The notes under the pieces are model-generated. The model made no database searches. It saw only the letters and a program-made list of their open reading frames with translations, and was not told the origin of the DNA. Both the position numbers and the translations under genes were made by a program. Below are positions 21,316 through 32,215 of a stretch of 64,000 nt of DNA, one piece after another. Every line of letters begins with the position of its first letter. Positions within the stretch are counted from its first letter, which is position 1. Source of the stretch: Lunularia cruciata (lineage: Eukaryota; Streptophyta; Marchantiopsida; Lunulariales; Lunulariaceae); contig OX419758.1 in assembly GCA_948567375.1 (NCBI GenBank), positions 66,803,965-66,867,964 on the forward strand, given 5' to 3'.

Positions 21316-22200
21316 GCCTATCTAACTATGTAAAAATTATGTACATATTCAAAGTGTCTCATACTATGGCTACAAAAGCTATCCTATCCTATTGAAGAGA
21401 TGACTCTTTATCATTGTTGACTAAGTTAGTTGCTGCTCGTTTTGTATGAAGTCATCAAGATTGTGCTATACAAAGGTGTTACTTGTCCATTGGATGCTTT
21501 AGTAGTACTTGTGCCTCTGTGAACTTGGAGTTTGTATGGCTATGCAACTTCAAGGACAACACATTAAGTTGGTCATTTGTATAGACCTTCCTTTCTTGTG
21601 CATCAATCTACATGCTGAAGTTCTTCCTCTTTGTTCTTTGAGGGTTCTAATTAGCTATTTGTTCTACCTGGTTTAGGAGTTGAGTTGCCATATGCCAGAT
21701 TGTAGCAAGCAACCCAGTTTGTTGGTTTATGCTCCTTGAAGTTCTATTGTTATCTCATCACAAAGCTTGGCTACCAACTCATCTTCTCTTTCCTTTTGTT
21801 GTTTAAGGCTCATGGTGAGTTCTTGCACCCAAAGATTGGTAAGCCCTTGTAATTTTGGCATTTTACACTAGTTGCAATTATCATGGCTTAGGCCTCCTCC
21901 AACTCTGCTGGTAGCATTGTCACCTCTTCCTCTTATGCATGTATTTGATCTTCATGTTGGGCTTTTTGTTCCATGACCTTGTTGTTGTTGATGTTGTTGA
22001 TGATGTTCATAAAACTACCTTGTGTTGCTCTTGTAGCATCAATTCTTCCTTTTGAATATTTTCTAGTAAATGATCTTTCTCTTTGCTTGCTATGACCTCC
22101 TTCTTGCGCTCCTATTGGACTCTATTGAGCCTATTTCAGAATTAGGCTTTATCCATCACCTTTATCTTTGCCAACTTATGCAGATTTTATATTAGTGTGG
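21316..22200. other. Gene-free stretch
   Basis: No open frame of note and no repeat beyond short T- and CTT-rich words. It probably continues the decayed minus-strand relic to its right, but I cannot read a protein in it. Confidence 0.4.
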
Positions 22201-23250
22201 CTGGATCTTTTGATTGTAGAATCTAGCTCACAATAGAATGGCATAATTCCTCCAATGCCTCCATCATTTGTGTCACCATGTTGATGGTGTTGATGGCCAT
22301 GAGCCATAAGAAGATAACTCTTGCATTTTAGTATTTGTAGGATCTTCTCTATTGTCTTCTTTGTCGACTTTATTCCTTGGTCTACGGGCCTTGGGCTTAT
22401 AGACCATAATAGCTCTTCTACCTACTCCTCCTTGTAGGTGGTGGCCATGTTGTTGGATACACCTGCAACTCATTTCTTATCTTAGAGGCATCCTTTGGTG
22501 GATTCTTCTTCCTTTGACTTCAATAGTTTAGCTATTGTTGAAGTTTCAGACCATCCTTCTTGCTCCTTTGGTCTTTGTTGTGATAATCTCCCTTTGTTGT
22601 TGTTTGTTCATAGGATGAAGTTAGAAAAGTATAGAATGCCTTTGTTTTCCTTGCCCTTTGTCTATTTGGGGGAACTTCCCAATTTTCATCAGTGATATTC
22701 TTCATTTTCTTCTTGAAGAAGGAGATAGAAACCTCCTCATTTTTCTTCATAGTCTCCTTAGTCTTGGTTGACAATCCTGCTTCATCCATGTCATCATTTA
22801 TTGGATGATATGATTGGACTTTGTCATTTGGTCCCATAGCTCCCACTTTGTCACCAACAACAATATTCTTTTGAATGAACTCTCACAACTTGAGCCTTTG
22901 TTGTGACATGAAGCCACCTGATTGTGTTTGGATATAGTTTGTGAGCCCAATTTTTGTGCCTCTTCCATACCTTTGTTGTTCTCTTTGTTGCCTTTTTTTC
23001 ATGATTTTCTCCTTGTCTTTTGCTCTCTCTTGATGATGTCTATCACTTGGGCCAGTTTGCATTTCTTGGACACTATGGCCTTCTGACAAGCTGCTATTGG
23101 CTTCTTACAATCAATTTTAGTGTGGTAGAATTTTTCTACATTGACAAACTTTGTTGTACTTGCATACTTCTTGTCAACTAGCTTTATTTTTCAATTTGTA
23201 TCAAGGCATCAAGGAAGTAGTCAAGATGATTTAAATGGATGGGATACTTC
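22200..23250 (-). pseudogene. Lysine-rich minus-strand coding relic, family unknown
   Basis: Consecutive minus-strand open pieces at 22883-23089, 22532-22846 and 22273-22473 encode strongly basic, charged protein (ERAKDKEKIMKKRQQREQQR; KTKETMKKNEEVSISFFKKK; KARRPRNKVDKEDNRED). The preceding bases read CKKPIAACQKAIVSKKCK. Charged composition and clustering on one strand suggest a decayed nucleic-acid-binding or gag-like protein. No catalytic motif is visible and I cannot name the family. Confidence 0.3.
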
Positions 23251-23785
23251 TTCTTTCTTTGTTTTTCAAGAGGCCCATATCTAAGTAAAAATTTATTATG
23301 AAGGGCTATATGATTGTAGCTCCTCATTGCTCCTTCATCTTTTCTAGTAACTTTGCTACTCTTTCATGAAACATTTGTGAACAACTCACTAGTTTCTTCT
23401 TGTGTAAGGGTTGGAAGAAGATGGCTTGGTTTAAGTTTACATAAGTTGTTTGTTTAGACTTGAACAACTTCTTGACAATCTTGGTAATGGTTTGTTGAAT
23501 GGAATTTATGCTGTATCTATTGGTTTTTTCTCTACTTCAGAATTGTAGTCTATCTTAGATTTAAGTTGTACACTAGAGTAACCATGCTATGTATGCTATG
23601 AAAACTTATCCAAAAGGTGAGGTTTCTTCTCCTAGGAAATGTGCCAATCATCACTGGTCCATAGTGTGAGATTGGCTCTCAAGAATTTATTGCTTGTTCC
23701 TTATTCTCACAAATCTCTTCTAGCATGGAAATATCCAAGATGTTCCAATCCCACAACAGGAATTCCACTTTTCTACTTTGAATGT

Positions 23786-23868
23786 AATGGGGATTGTACA
23801 ACATCATGTTGGTGTTGTATTTCTAATTTCTAATTTTCTAACAATTTTGGTGTTGTACAATCCCCATT
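23786..23868. repeat. Perfect 18-bp inverted repeat with 47-nt loop
   Basis: AATGGGGATTGTACAACA at 23786-23803 is the exact reverse complement of 23851-23868. Possibly a small MITE remnant or a hairpin from template switching. Confidence 0.8.
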
Positions 23869-24067
23869 CATAAATGTTGTGTTGCTTACACATGATTTCA
23901 AAAAGTTTTAGTTGTTTTCTCTTGCACTTCTTTTCTAGTACCATAGCTACACTCTAGTTCTATGCACTAAGACAAAAGATCCTTCTTGTTGAAAACCCAT
24001 CCCCTTGCACAAACTCTCAAAATATGCAACTATGAAGTTGGTGCTCCTACAAAAACAAGTCAATTGT

Positions 24068-24492
24068 TGTAACAATATGGAGTTTAGCAACATAGTTAGT
24101 AAGGCTAACAAAGTAGAGAATAAGCCAAATTAGCCCAAAATAGTCTAGGAGCACCTAGGAAGCTTCTTGGGAAGCTTTTTGACTAGCTTAACTTGCACCA
24201 CAAGTAGATAGTTTATAGAAGAAAGCTTCTAGAAGCTTCTAACTAGCTTAGCTTGTATGCCAAGTAGGCAGTTTCTAGAAGAAAGCTTCTTGAGAAGCTT
24301 CCTGGTTAACTTGGCTTGTACTCTAAAAAAGCAGTTCAAGGAAGCTTCTTGAGAAGCTTCTCAAGGCCTTGTATGCTACTTATAAATACCAAAGCCAAAA
24401 TTCATGCTAGGCATTCAAAGTTTTCCCACATTCAAGTGTCCCATTGTGAGTTTCCATTCTCCTATTTCTCTCCTTGGTCTCGGTCTTTTACA
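24068..24492 (+). repeat. 5' LTR of the older chromovirus
   Basis: TGTAACAATATGG to CTTTTACA. TATAAATA at 24381-24388 marks the core promoter. Upstream lie repeated GAAGCTTC modules, including TTCTAGAAGCTTC at 24227-24239. A decayed tRNA primer site (TTGGTATTAAAG, from TTGGTATCAGAG) follows at 24493. Confidence 0.9.
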
Positions 24493-24514
24493 TTGGTATT
24501 AAAGTAGGAAAGGG

Positions 24515-25660
24515 ATGGATGGAATTTATAGACCACCAAATCCACTTCCACCAAACCATAGGGATTTTTTTGTCCAAGTACTACCCCAGCATCATTTCAC
24601 ACAATTCATGACCTCACACTTTGAATAAGAATTTATGCATATGATCATCATATCTGAGGAACCCAAGGTACTTCCGGTTATAACTTATGGAGAACGGTGG
24701 ACGTGTTGCTTCTATGTGTTAATAAATTAGATAGATTAGGGATGGCATGATAGAGTAGCAACCATGGTGGCAATGTCCAAGGTTATCCTTGCTATGCAGC
24801 AACAAATCAAGCACCTTACTAGATTGTTAGATGAATGAGAGCTTTGACGACAAGAGCACGTAGAGAGAGTACCAATTCAAGAAGGAGAAGATCAAATCTG
24901 ATTCCCTAAACCCCAAGGTATTTGAAGGTAAGAATCTCTTGGGTGCAGTGGAGAATTTTATATTTGACTATGAATGTTACTTTGAAGCTACCAATCTGCA
25001 AGATGAGCAAAAATAGATTCTCTTGGCTTCCCGCCAATTGGATGGAGTAGCAAAGCTATAGCAGAGATTCCAAGTGGAGCAAGGTAAGCAACAAATTTTT
25101 GCACCAATCTTGACGTGGGCAGAATTCAAGAGTGCAATAATTAGTTGGTTGTAAGCTATAAATGCCACATGAGTTGCATGGGATAGGTTGGTAGAGTTGA
25201 AATAGATTGGCTCTGTAAGAAGTTACATCACGTAATTCCAGAACATCATCATGCAAATTTTAGATATATTGGAAGGTGAAGCTCTGGATCAATTTGTGAG
25301 GGGCTTGAAGTCAAGAACCAAATTAGAGGTAACCATGCAAGAGCCACAAGACTGGGAGGAAGCCATGCGGTTGGCCGTACATTTTGATTCCTTGGTTGCA
25401 ACAACTTGGTCTTGACCTTGACCTCCACAGAACCTACCAAAACACTAAACACAAGTGGAGGAGCAAACATCAATGGAGATTGATGTCGTTCAATGGAGAA
25501 CACTTGGCACTATAGATAGAGAGAAATTGCAAGTAAATGGGGGCTATTTTTATTATTGCATCATTGAATGTCCACTCAAGAATGAGTGACCTCAACAAGT
25601 TGCCTAGATGGAGTTTGTGGAGCAAAACAATAAAGGAAATGAGGAATTCCAATAGGAGAT
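24515..25660 (+). pseudogene. gag relic of the older chromovirus
   Basis: The start is ATG 24515 (MDGIYRPPNPLPPN), directly parallel to the start at 57226 of the younger copy. Readable parts are VILAMQQQIKHLTRLLDE, FEGKNLLGAVENFIFDYE, LTWAEFKSAII and LEVTMQEPQDWEEAMRLA. The zinc knuckle near 25545 has lost its pattern. Many stops and frameshifts make it non-functional. Confidence 0.75.
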
Positions 25661-25689
25661 TTCAAGCTACCTATTGGGAGCTTGATTAG

Positions 25690-26110
25690 TTCCAATGGAA
25701 TTGAATGCTTGACCTATGCAAGTTTGCTTCACTTGCAAGATATGATATCTAATCAGGGTTGTAGGATTTTGGTTGATTTAGAAGTTCAAAGAATTGCATG
25801 TTTGTGCAAGTAGCAAAGGAATTTGGTATTCCTATCATGCCATTAGTTGGAAGTAGATTGATGACGGTAGATAGTAGAAAGGGTTTTGCATTCAGTACCT
25901 TGCATCCTATACCTTCAAGATTGGGAAGGAGTATTTGGAGTGTGTGAGGTTTGTAGTGGCACCTCTACACTATGATGTCATTCTAGGACTACCTTGGCTT
26001 GAATATCATAAGGTTCAATTTGATTGGAATCGATGACAAATTCAAATACAACACCAAGGCAGGAATTCCTGATTAGGTTGTCTAGAACCTTTGAGTAAGA
26101 CACCTAAAAA
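25690..26110 (+). pseudogene. Protease relic of the older chromovirus
   Basis: It is readable by comparison with 58418-58855: the block ILVDL.VQRIACLCK replaces the catalytic region (the DSG-equivalent is damaged here), and YDVILGLPWLEYHKVQFDW marks the late protease motif at about 25972-26030. Frame breaks near 25780 inactivate it. Confidence 0.7.
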
Positions 26111-26116
26111 TATTCA

Positions 26117-26296
26117 ATCCCCAAGATGGGAAGTTTGTCAAGAAGGTAGCAATAGAGCAAGCCTTGAAGGGGGATAAGTCCCAAGATGGAAATTTTACCA
26201 GGAAAGTAGCCATTGAGCAAGCTTTGAAGAAAGATGAGTCCCTAGATAGAAAGTTTGTTAGTAAAGCAGCCATAGAGCAAGCTTTGGAGGAAGATA
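26117..26296 (+). repeat. Three 60-bp (20-aa) tandem repeats between protease and RT
   Basis: Units start at 26117, 26177 and 26237 (consensus AGTCCCAAGATGGAAGTTT then AAAGTAGCCATAGAGCAAG). They encode an SQDGKF..KVAIEQALK.DE repeat. The same three units are at 58854-59033 in the younger copy, so they are a property of the family. Confidence 0.85.
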
Positions 26297-26502
26297 AGCC
26301 TATTTTTGTGGTATGAATCAAGCCAATTGCATAAGGACAATCTGAGGAGGGCCAAGAGCCTCATCAAGAAATGGTTGATCACATTGTTCAAGAGTTTACA
26401 AATGTGTTCTCAGATGATCAGCCAAAGTGCAATGGTTGATTAGATAGTTCAGGAGTTTGCAAACATGTTTCCAGATGATCTACCAAAGGGATTACGCTCT
26501 GA

Positions 26503-26893
26503 TTTCTAACCCCTATTTGTGCATATGTGTGATAAGATAAGATCACATGCTTAGTGGAATATACCCATGTGGATGGATATTCCTTTATACTTTTTGACTT
26601 AACTTGACTTTTAGCCTAGTAACTTGAGTTACTCTAGTAATTAGTAACTTTTGTGCATAACTATTTCACAAGCATATAAAATAGAGGTGAGGAAGTGCTC
26701 ATCATCCTTTCATTTACAACTATATCTCTCTCATTGAGTTCTTTAGTGAGCAATATCTTGAGTCTTGGAATTTAGCCTTGGAGGAGTATGATGATGGAGT
26801 TGGGGTTCCTTGCCTTCTAAGTCCATGATGCGCTACCATAATAGCCATCAAAGTTCATCTTGAGTGAGAGACAGGCCGGCTCACAAATCGTGG
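26503..26893. mobile_element. About 390-bp insertion in the older chromovirus, solo-LTR-like
   Basis: Compared with the younger copy (continuous at 59172-59190), the sequence between CTCTGAT and GGTATGCCC is interrupted by about 390 bp. The insert contains a TATA-like CATATAAAATAGAGG near 26675 followed by a plausible transcribed leader, which is what a solo LTR would look like. I could not fix its exact ends or a target duplication. Confidence 0.5.
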
Positions 26894-26929
26894 TATGCCC
26901 TTCAAGATTAAGTTATTGCCATGGAGTAC

Positions 26930-27640
26930 TCTAGTGAGTAGACCCATCTACCAACTCTCACCAAAGGAGTTGGAGGAGTTACAAACAACACTTACAGAGT
27001 TGTTGGAGAAGGACTTCATATGACATAGCACCTCCTCTTTGGGGAGCACCAGTACTAGTTGTTCCAAAGAAGGATGTAGGACTTCATTTCTATATTGATT
27101 ATTGTGGGCTCAATAAGCAAATAGTGAAGAATGCATATCCCTTGCCTCGGATCGATGATTTTCTTGATTAATTGAGTGGAGCACAATACTTTTCCAAGTT
27201 GGATCTTTGTAGCAGCTATCAACAAATCTTCATTGATAGGGAGGATGTGCAAAAGACTACCTTTCACGTGAGGTATGGGCATTTTGAGTGGAAAGTTCTA
27301 CCTTTTGGGCTCATTAATGCTCTAGCAATCTTCATGGATCAGATGCATCAGGTGTTGGATGGACTATTGGATTGGTACATGGTTGTGTTCTTAGATGATA
27401 TCTTAATCTATAGCAAGATAGAGGTAGACCACATGAATCATATGCAAGAAGCCCTAAGACAAGTACGACAATGGAAATTTTATTGTAAGAAGTCTAAGTG
27501 TACCTTTTGGCAAAAAGAAGTTACCTTCTTGGGTCACAAGATCTTGTCGGAGGGGGATCAAGATAGAAGAGGGAATAATCAAGGCCATTACTTATTGGCC
27601 TACTCCAAAGGATGCTATAGAAGTACGTGCATTTAATGGA
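26930..27640 (+). pseudogene. Reverse transcriptase relic of the older chromovirus
   Basis: It reads [37 protein letters not shown], then the open piece 27172-27636 with YFSKLDLCSSYQQI, LPFGLINALAIFMDQMH and the catalytic FLDDILIYSK, and KKSKCTFWQKEVTFLGHKI. A frameshift near 27555 (GDQDRR) and stops at 27019 and 27171 destroy it. Confidence 0.85.
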
Positions 27641-28190
27641 TTGGCCAATTTTTACCGATGGTTCATCCATTATTATACTCATGTAGCTGCACCATTGACT
27701 GACCTCTTGGGGAAAAACTTGAGCTTCCAATGGACCACCAAGCACAAAGAAGTATTCTAGAAGTTGAAACATATGGTGTTGTCAAGGCCCATTCTTCAAG
27801 CATATGATCCTCATCTACTCTATGTGGTTGATTTTGATGCTTCTAACTTTGCAATTGGAGTCGTGTTGCAATAGGAATTCCCAAATGGACTACATCTCAT
27901 TACCTTTGTATCTCACCGACTAAATATTGCTAAAAGAAATTACTCTACTCAAGATCAAGAACAACTTGGAGTGGTATATGCCACCAAGGTATGGGGCATT
28001 ATCTCTTGGGGAAACAAGTGATCATGCAAACTGATCATAAACCATTGTTATAGACCGTACACTTTGAACACATGAAGAGTCAACATCATCAATGGAAGGA
28101 ACAACTCCAATTGTTTGATATCAAACTTGAGTACAAACTAGGTCGGTTCCATGTCATCCTTGATGCTCTATCACAATGACTTGATTTGAA
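27641..28190 (+). pseudogene. RNase H relic of the older chromovirus
   Basis: It reads GLANFYRWFIHYYTHVAAPL, FQWTTKHKEVF, VVDFDASNFAIGVVLQ, RNYSTQDQEQLGVVYATK, MQTDHKPLL and FHVILDALSQ, the equivalents of the younger copy. Asp and Glu positions are mostly retained, but stops occur near 27758 and 27871 and there is a frameshift near 27990. Confidence 0.75.
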
Positions 28191-28199
28191 GTCTCTTCC

Positions 28200-29400
28200 T
28201 CTCATCACGGCAGCAATTACGACAATGTCAATTGACCCCAAGGTCCAACATAAGTTTTGATCAACTTTACAACAAGAATCCTTCTTCCAAATGGTACATG
28301 GTCATCTTACAGCATGCAACAAGAAGTACAACACCTTCTCCTTCAAGGAAAGGCCTTCTATTCCATGAGAACCAGATCTATTTTCCAACCAAAGGTGATC
28401 TCCGAGTTGTGCGCCTTCAAGAAGCCCATGATTTACTAATAGTTGGTCACATAGGTGTGGACAAGACCTTGGGTACCCTCCAATGCCAATGGTGGTGGCC
28501 CAACATGACACAAGATGTTTGAGAGTTTGTCCGATTGTGTGAGAGCTACTAATGTAACAAGGCCAGCAACCAGAAGCCGAGTGGACTCCTTCAACCACTC
28601 CCCATTCCATTCTCTCAATAGGAACACGTGAGCTTGGATCTCATTCCATCCTTGCCCAAGACAAAGCAAAGACACATAGCAATCGTGGTGCTTGTGGATA
28701 AGCTTAGTAAGCAAATCCACTTGGCACCAACCTTTGATATTGAGGATGCTCCAACCTTAGCGCAAATCTACTTTGACAATGTCTTCAAGCATCATGGGAT
28801 GCCAAGTGTACTCATCTCCAACCATGATTCTTGATTCACTGGGAAGTTTTGGCAAGCACTCTTCCTGATACTCGGCACCAAACTTGCTTTGTCCATGGCC
28901 TATCATCCTCAAACTGATGGATAAACCAAATGTGAAAAATCATACCTCGGAGGATATGTTGCGTGCCTTCGTCAATGCTCACCATACCAATTGGGATGAA
29001 TGTCTTGCAGTTGCAAAATTAGCCTACAATACTTCCAAATAGGCAAGCACCAGATTTTCTCCTTTCTTTCTCAATTTTGACCAAGATCTGCTTGTTCTAG
29101 ATTCTCTTCTTGCTCCTCCTCCATCTCAGGTCCCTCATACCTCAACCTTCTTGACCACCATATCTCAATCTCTCCAACAAGCCAATCTCATCTCCTTGTT
29201 GCTCAGAATTGTCAGAAACAATATGCAGACCACCGTCGTTGTGATCTCACCTTTGAAGTTGGCGATAAAGTCCTATTATCCTCTAGTAACCTACCTCTCC
29301 CACTTGATACTCAAGTTTGTAAACTTGCCCCTAATTGGCTAGGACCCTTTGATGTCACCTAAATCATCTCTCTTATTGCTTATCAACTTGCCTTACCTTG
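28200..29400 (+). pseudogene. Integrase relic of the older chromovirus
   Basis: The N-terminal part reads LRVVRLQEAHDLLIVGHIG (His ligands) and LGTLQCQWWWPN. The core reads MSLDLIPSLPKTKQRH (first Asp), VDKLSKQIHLAP and FKHHGMPSVLISNHDS, where the second catalytic Asp is changed to Asn. The DDE glutamate segment near 28920-28960 is shifted out of frame. It cannot encode an active integrase. Confidence 0.8.
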
Positions 29401-29712
29401 TCATATGCGCATCCACCTTGTCTTTCACATTTCCAAGTTAAAACCTTTTGTTCCTAACCCATCTTCCTTTTCCTCTTGTGTCCAACTTCCTCCTCCTCCC
29501 ATCCCTATCAATGATCATGAGGACTACAAAGTTGATCATATCCTTGCACATTGCCACATTCAACGAGGACGCCAAAAACATATAGTGTACAAGGTTCTTT
29601 GGAAATGGTATCCCCTTCATGGTGCCACATAGGAACCTCTTTCTCACCTCCAGAGTGTACTGACGGCCATCTAGGAGTTCAATGAAGATGAAGACGTCAC
29701 CAACTAGTAGTG
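29401..29712 (+). pseudogene. Integrase C-terminus and chromodomain relic
   Basis: It reads MRIHLVFHISKLKPFVPN (integrase tail), then DHEDYKVDHILAH, HIVYKVLWKWYPLHGAT and EPLSHLQS, a chromodomain with the YKVLWK and EP.SHL blocks recognisable. A TAG sits where the aromatic-cage Trp (ATWEP) is expected. Confidence 0.85.
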
Positions 29713-29720
29713 GGGGAATA

Positions 29721-30134
29721 TGTAACAATATGGTGTTAAGCAACGTAGTTAGTAAGGCTAACAAAGTAGAGAATAAGCCAAATTAACCCAAAATATTCTA
29801 GAAGCACCTAGGAAGCTTCTTGGGAAGCTTCCAAACTAGCTTAATTTGCACTCCAAGCAAGTAGCTCCTAGAGGGAAGCTTCTAGAAGCTTCCAACTAGC
29901 TTAGCTTGCACGCCAAGTAGGCAGCTTCTAGAAGGAAGCTTCTTGGTTAATTTGGCTTGCACTCTAAAAAATCGGCTCAAGGAAGCTTCTTGAGAAGCTT
30001 CTCAAGGGCCTTGTTTGCTACCTATAAATACCAAAGCCAAAGCTCATGCTAGGCATTTGGAGTTTTTCCACATTCAAGTGTCCCAATGTGAGTTTCCATT
30101 CTCCTATTTCTCTCCTCGGTCTTGGTCTTTTACA
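29721..30134 (+). repeat. 3' LTR of the older chromovirus
   Basis: It follows a polypurine tract (TAGTGGGGGAATA). It contains an uninterrupted four-module heat-shock element, GAAgcTTCtaGAAgcTTC, at 29875-29892 and TATAAATA at 30023-30030. Confidence 0.9.
29875..29892. promoter_or_regulatory. Four-module heat-shock element in LTR
   Basis: GAA-nn-TTC-nn-GAA-nn-TTC with no mismatch, about 130 bp upstream of a TATAAATA box. This is the textbook binding array for heat-shock factor trimers. Further two-module copies surround it. Confidence 0.6.
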
Positions 30135-31190
30135 GTTGTAGATAGGATTTTTTGAAAATGGAATTGTTGAATAGTTTTGTCCCATAGCTTGAGTCTTCCT
30201 TTAATACTCATGGTGTACTATTTAGACAGTTGATGGTTGCTTTTGTTGGTGAAGAGTCATACATCTAGCATGAAAGCATTTCAATTGTGTGAAATAGTCT
30301 AATTTATTTTTCTTTTGTGGCACTATTCCACCGCTTGAATGTTGAAATTGACACTTGGCTACACATGTGTTATAGTTGTACCACTAGCCAACTGATGTTA
30401 ATATCCTTTGTGAGTTTTTACTCATTTTATTCTTCTATGAGCAGTCATCATAAGGTGTCTTTGTAAGGTTTTTAGCTTGTTCAAGTTGACTCATACTACA
30501 AAATGACAAAGATAGGAGGCCATAATCTTACAAAGTCATGAGAGAATGACTAGGTTTGTAATTACAACCTCTACTAACTCCTAACAAGGGATTGTGTTAC
30601 AAGGCTAATGACCCCAAATTTATGAACACATGGATCTCCATCTTTCTATTGTATCATGTCCAAGAATATTATTTGTATTTTTTTATCCTATCCACTTTAT
30701 ATCCATGTATAATGATAAATAAAAATCCCTTTGTTTTTTCATTTATCTTGTGTACTACCTCGCTTTATCTTTTAAACTAAACAAAAATATGATTCTACTC
30801 TAATAAGACAAAGTGGGTCACCAAAATTGTTCATCCATCAATATGATCTTCCAAAATAATTCTGACTCTAACTAAGTGGTTCTAGTCAATTTAATAATTC
30901 ATCATAGTCTTGACTGAATATATCTTGATTATGGCCTATCTTGCACCTTGTTGTCTCAGCCGTCACATCTACTCTTGACTGTCTCAAACTTCAACAGTTA
31001 GGCAATACTCACATTGCAAATGTAGCATTTGATATCAATATTATATCTTCCATTTTTTAAACTCAAGATGAGCCTCACTTTGATTCCAATTGTTACCATT
31101 TTTTGTATCAAGATATTCATGCAACAACACTAAATATACCATCATTAACTAAAAAATATCAAGGTATAAAGTGGTTCACTTACCCCATGA
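30135..31190. other. AT-rich gene-free stretch
   Basis: No domain-bearing open frame is present. T- and A-rich runs and short open pieces (for example 30592-30780) have no family signal. Confidence 0.5.
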
Positions 31191-31202
31191 ACTAAACATC
31201 AA

Positions 31203-31372
31203 CCAAAAACAGAATATAACTTGGTTAACTTTGTATCAAGGAAACTACCTCCAAGGCCAAACAATCTTGCAGATTTATTTTCAAGCACCAAAAACAAGAT
31301 ATAACTTGGTTCACTTGGTGTCCCGGAAACTACCTCCAAGGCATCAATCTTGCAGATTTATTCAAGCACCTT
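31203..31372. repeat. 85-bp tandem duplication
   Basis: CCAAAAACA(A/G)(A/G)ATATAACTTGGTT starts both units at 31203 and 31288. Both contain GGAAACTACCTCCAAGGC and end CAGATTTATT. Confidence 0.75.
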
Positions 31373-31469
31373 GTTAGTAATGAGTAATGGTTAGTTCATA
31401 AATATGATCTTCAAGATCAGAAAACACCTGATAAAACATGATAAATAGATTTATGCATGAGACAAAGAA

Positions 31470-32215
31470 ATGACTATGTTATAGATTGATTTGGATAAGG
31501 CGCAAGTCAAGATTGTCACCAAAGAGATTACTTATGGGAATTACAAGGAGCTTGTAAAATTCTGCATTGAGGAGTTGACCAAGAAGTATGAAAGACAATA
31601 GGAGAGAGAAGACTTCATCTGAGTACAAGTGAGATAAGAGCTAGAAGGAGATTTTCAGGTCATTTGTGTTAGCCTAGAAGAGGAGTGTACAAGAGTGCTC
31701 ACAACAATTGAAGACATGGAGAACCAATGAGGCACACAAAGAAATAAGCAAAATCCCTACAACTTCAAGTCAAACTACATAAGCTCAAGACCAACATTCA
31801 TGCATTAGAGGCAAAGATGTATGACAATGAGCAGCTCATACTCTAGCCCACTTGTCTCAAGAGGCATACAAACCAAAAGTTTGAGGAGATATTAAATACA
31901 ATGCTTCTCAAGTTTGTAAACTACAAGTAGAAGATCTCAAGTCTTGAGATTACAAGAGCAAGGTCAAATTGCTCATTAAGATGTGTAAAAGTGAGGTTAG
32001 TTTTTTGCAATTGAGTAATGATTTGTGAACTAAGAAATTGTAATATGAACTACAAATAGAATGATCATCAACCTAGAAGTACAAAGACAAAATCTTTCAA
32101 GCCAAAGATCTTTGTGACTGTATACTACTGACTTACTACACTTTTTGTGATGGTCAATTTTGTAGTCAAAGACTTTTGTGATAATCAGCCAAAGGAAATT
32201 TTGAAGACAAAATCA
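31470..32215 (+). pseudogene. Degraded coiled-coil-like coding relic
   Basis: Readable pieces include IDLDKAQVKIVTKEITYG, NYKELVKFCIEELTKKYERQ, LEEECTRVLTTIEDMENQ and SLRRY, separated by many stops. The charged heptad-like composition suggests a former coiled-coil protein. Similar wording on the minus strand is found near 34600-34900 (VYNEKYEALVARK), so it may be part of a dispersed family. The family is not identified. Confidence 0.3.

Larger units (their letters stand above)
24068..30134 (+). mobile_element. Decayed chromovirus (Ty3/gypsy with chromodomain), older copy
   Basis: LTRs at 24068-24492 and 29721-30134 start TGTAACAATATGG and end TTTTACA. The flanks ATTGT (24063-24067) and GTTGT (30135-30139) fit a 5-bp target duplication with one change. 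The internal order is gag, protease, three 60-bp repeats, RT, RNase H, integrase, chromodomain, matching the better preserved copy at 56841-62442. Its LTRs differ from each other more than those of the younger copy, and stops are frequent. Only 27172-27636 (RT) remains open over more than 150 codons. Confidence 0.93.

Noticed and set aside
24068..30134. tRNA gene at the TTGGTATC primer sites
   Set aside because: Only the 3'-end complement of a tRNA is present, directly after the LTR, as expected for a primer binding site.
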